DNA of 15,143 bases, taken from assembly GCA_023436765.1 (NCBI GenBank), contig JAEZHX010000284.1, positions 1-15,143 of the forward strand, written 5' to 3'. This document shows, in pieces, positions 13,878 through 15,143 of the stretch. The notes under the pieces are model-generated. The model saw only the letters and a program-made list of their open reading frames with translations, did not search any database and was not told where the DNA came from. The translations under genes and the position numbers were made by a program. The first letter of the stretch is position 1; each line of letters starts with the position of its first letter. Source of the DNA: Bacillota bacterium. Lineage in GTDB: Bacteria > Bacillota > Clostridia > Lachnospirales > Lachnospiraceae.

Positions 13878-14901
13878 GAAGAAGTATCAGGATTTTACTC
13901 TAAACATTAGCTTTGACAGCAAGGGGAAGCCTATGGGCTTTCTGGGAGCCTCCGGCTGCGGAAAAAGCATGACCTTAAGCTGCATCGCAGGTATCATGAC
14001 ACCCGATGCGGGTAGGATTATCCTGAATGACAGGGTGCTTTACGATTCCTCCTGTGGGATTAATCTTCCGCCCCGACAGCGGAAGATCGGGATGTTATTC
14101 CAGAATTATGCTCTGTTTCCTAATATGACAGTCAAGGATAATATCGGAATAGGAGTTCGAAATAAACGAAGAAGAAAGGAGAGCATCGCCGAACTGCTAT
14201 CCGCCTTCCGTTTGGAGAAGCTCCAGGACAGATTTCCGGGACAGCTGTCAGGCGGTGAGCAGCAGAGAACAGCCATGGCCAGATTACTTGCTTATGAACC
14301 GGAAGCGCTGCTGCTGGATGAGCCTTTTTCTGCACTTGACGCCTACCTGAAGGAGGAGCTTCAGCAGGAACTGGCAGGTATCTTAAGAAATTACGATAGG
14401 GAATTTCTAATGGTGTCCCACAGTACGGAGGAGCTTTACCGCTTCTGTGATACGATTGCCGTAATTGAAGATGGTAGGCTTCTGGAGTGTGGCAGCAGGA
14501 TTAGTATATTTGAGCAGCCTGCATATCATAGAACAGCGAAGCTTACCGGTATCAGGAATCTGTCACGGGCCATCCGTAGATCCGATTATGAGGTGGAGGC
14601 GATTGACTGGAGGCTTTGTCTGAAGACGGACGATGTTGTACCGGAGGAAATCCGCTATGTTGGAATACGCCCGGAATCGATTCGGGACTGTGAAACAGAT
14701 GGGGATAATGCGATTGCGGTAGATTTCAGCCATTCGATTGGTGGACCACAGGAAGTCAGCCTTGTGTTCAGAAGCAGAAATCTGCCGGACAACAGCCATT
14801 TCCTTTATTGGACGATATCCCGGCAGGAATGGAGAAAGAGAAAACAGGAGCTTCCCGGTCACCTCCTACTGCCTAAGGAGCATATCCTGCTTTTAAAATG
14901 A
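13855..14901 (+). CDS. modC: Molybdate ABC transporter ATP-binding protein ModC
   Basis: A 348-residue ABC ATPase. The Walker A motif GASGCGKS is at residues 31-38, the Q-loop at Gln83 (LFQNYALFP), the signature LSGGEQQ at 131-137, Walker B ALLLDEP at 151-157 and the switch His at 189 (MVSHS). Residues about 230-348 form a TOBE-like C-terminal domain with VGIRPESI, the part that binds oxyanion in regulated molybdate importers. Length matches full-size ModC. It starts inside the modB coding region. Weak dyad symmetry, TGACTT (14899-14904) with AAGTCA (14925-14930), follows the stop, but no strong terminator is seen before the next promoter region. Confidence 0.93.
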   Translation: MSIVVKIEKKYQDFTLNISFDSKGKPMGFLGASGCGKSMTLSCIAGIMTPDAGRIILNDRVLYDSSCGINLPPRQRKIGMLFQNYALFPNMTVKDNIGIGVRNKRRRKESIAELLSAFRLEKLQDRFPGQLSGGEQQRTAMARLLAYEPEALLLDEPFSALDAYLKEELQQELAGILRNYDREFLMVSHSTEELYRFCDTIAVIEDGRLLECGSRISIFEQPAYHRTAKLTGIRNLSRAIRRSDYEVEAIDWRLCLKTDDVVPEEIRYVGIRPESIRDCETDGDNAIAVDFSHSIGGPQEVSLVFRSRNLPDNSHFLYWTISRQEWRKRKQELPGHLLLPKEHILLLK

Positions 14902-14964
14902 CTTTATCGTGGAATTGTGCAAAAAAGTCAATGAAACATATGTAATATTTGACAATTCGGTGTA

Positions 14965-14993
14965 TTGAAACATAATTCCCGGGATGATAGAAT
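14965..14993 (+). promoter_or_regulatory. Promoter for the second leader downstream of modC
   Basis: TTGAAA (14965-14970) and TAGAAT (14988-14993) are 17 bases apart. This choice places the conserved GTAATTGCTA box just after the start site, as in the mod leader. An alternative uses TTGACA (14949-14954) with a CATAAT or ATAATT near 14971-14977. ACATATGTAAT at 14936-14946 lies immediately upstream and matches the palindrome before the mod promoter. Confidence 0.6.
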
Positions 14994-14999
14994 GGCACC

Positions 15000-15123
15000 T
15001 ATAGAAATTACTAGTAATTGCTAATGAAACAATTTAATTTGAATCGGATACCTGCCAAGGTGGACGGTCGAAGCTCTTCCAGACAGAGACGTCACTCTTC
15101 AATATGAAGAAGTGGCGTTTTTT
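15000..15123 (+). ncRNA. Second attenuator leader, sibling of the modABC leader
   Basis: The same 5' box GTAATTGCTA (15014-15023) followed by GAAACA, and the same 3' box GACAGAGACGTC (15082-15093), occur 68 bases apart, against 69 in the mod leader. GAC-AGAGAC-GTC gives an A1/G4 hexaloop overlapping a terminator. Upstream, CTGCC-AAGGTG-GACGG (15052-15067) gives a second A1/G4 hexaloop with one C-A mismatch; it competes with a tetraloop hairpin ACCT-GCCA-AGGT. AATTACTAGTAATT (15006-15019) is a palindrome at the 5' end. The regulated gene must lie beyond the right edge. Confidence 0.55.
15090..15123 (+). terminator. Intrinsic terminator inside the second leader
   Basis: CGTCACTCTTC (15090-15100) pairs with GAAGAAGTGGCG (15106-15117) around a five-base loop, with a G-U pair and one bulge, and is followed by six T residues. 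It occupies the same place relative to the GACAGAG box as the terminator in the mod leader. Confidence 0.88.
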
Positions 15124-15143
15124 ATGCGTGAAGGCGAAGCGAA

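Overview
The window looks like chromosomal DNA from a spore-forming, low-to-mid GC Firmicute, most plausibly of the Lachnospiraceae / Clostridium cluster XIVa type. The reasons are the start of an alpha/beta-type small acid-soluble spore protein gene at the left edge, a SigI/RsgI pair, strong AGGAGG ribosome binding sites, and Ktr and AGCS transporters typical of that group. The species assignment is inference; no rRNA or other marker is present.

Layout from left to right. Positions 1-81 (minus) hold the 5' end of the spore protein gene. A ~600-base gap follows, containing a 153-base set of nested inverted repeats. An AGCS amino acid:cation symporter (679-2016, plus) converges on a DJ-1/PfpI family gene (2026-2586, minus). 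The DJ-1 upstream region contains two tandem copies of an 88-base unit. Next is an unusual 602-residue minus-strand protein (2970-4778) with a choice-of-anchor A-like N-terminal region, a Pro-Cys repeat linker and a Cys-rich C-terminal region. Divergent from it is the translationally coupled pair sigI-rsgI (4971-6952): an alternative sigma factor and its membrane anti-sigma factor with a low-complexity extracytoplasmic tail of 11-residue repeats.

A minus-strand block runs from 11900 down to 7074: a small single-TM protein, a polysaccharide deacetylase-like protein, a 213-base MITE-like palindromic element, a CNNM/CorC-type CBS protein, and the K+ uptake pair ktrB-ktrA. The right part is a plus-strand molybdate ABC transporter operon, modA-modB-modC (12309-14901).

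The most interesting signal is around modABC. Two leader-like segments, one before modA (about 12092-12209) and one after modC (about 15000-15123), share a 5' box GTAATTGCTA followed by GAAACA. They also share a 3' box GACAGAG(G/A)CGTC at nearly the same distance (69 and 68 bases), and each runs straight into an intrinsic terminator. The 3' box can fold as a GAC/GTC stem with a six-base loop having A at position 1 and G at position 4. Just upstream, each leader can fold a second hairpin with a six-base A1/G4 loop, clean in the modA leader and imperfect in the other. That is the hallmark of the two-hairpin RNA targets of ANTAR-domain antiterminators, and the second hairpin overlaps the terminator stem. 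I therefore propose that modABC and the gene(s) just beyond the right edge are co-controlled by transcription antitermination. Both leaders also lie downstream of a shared ACATATGTAAT sequence.
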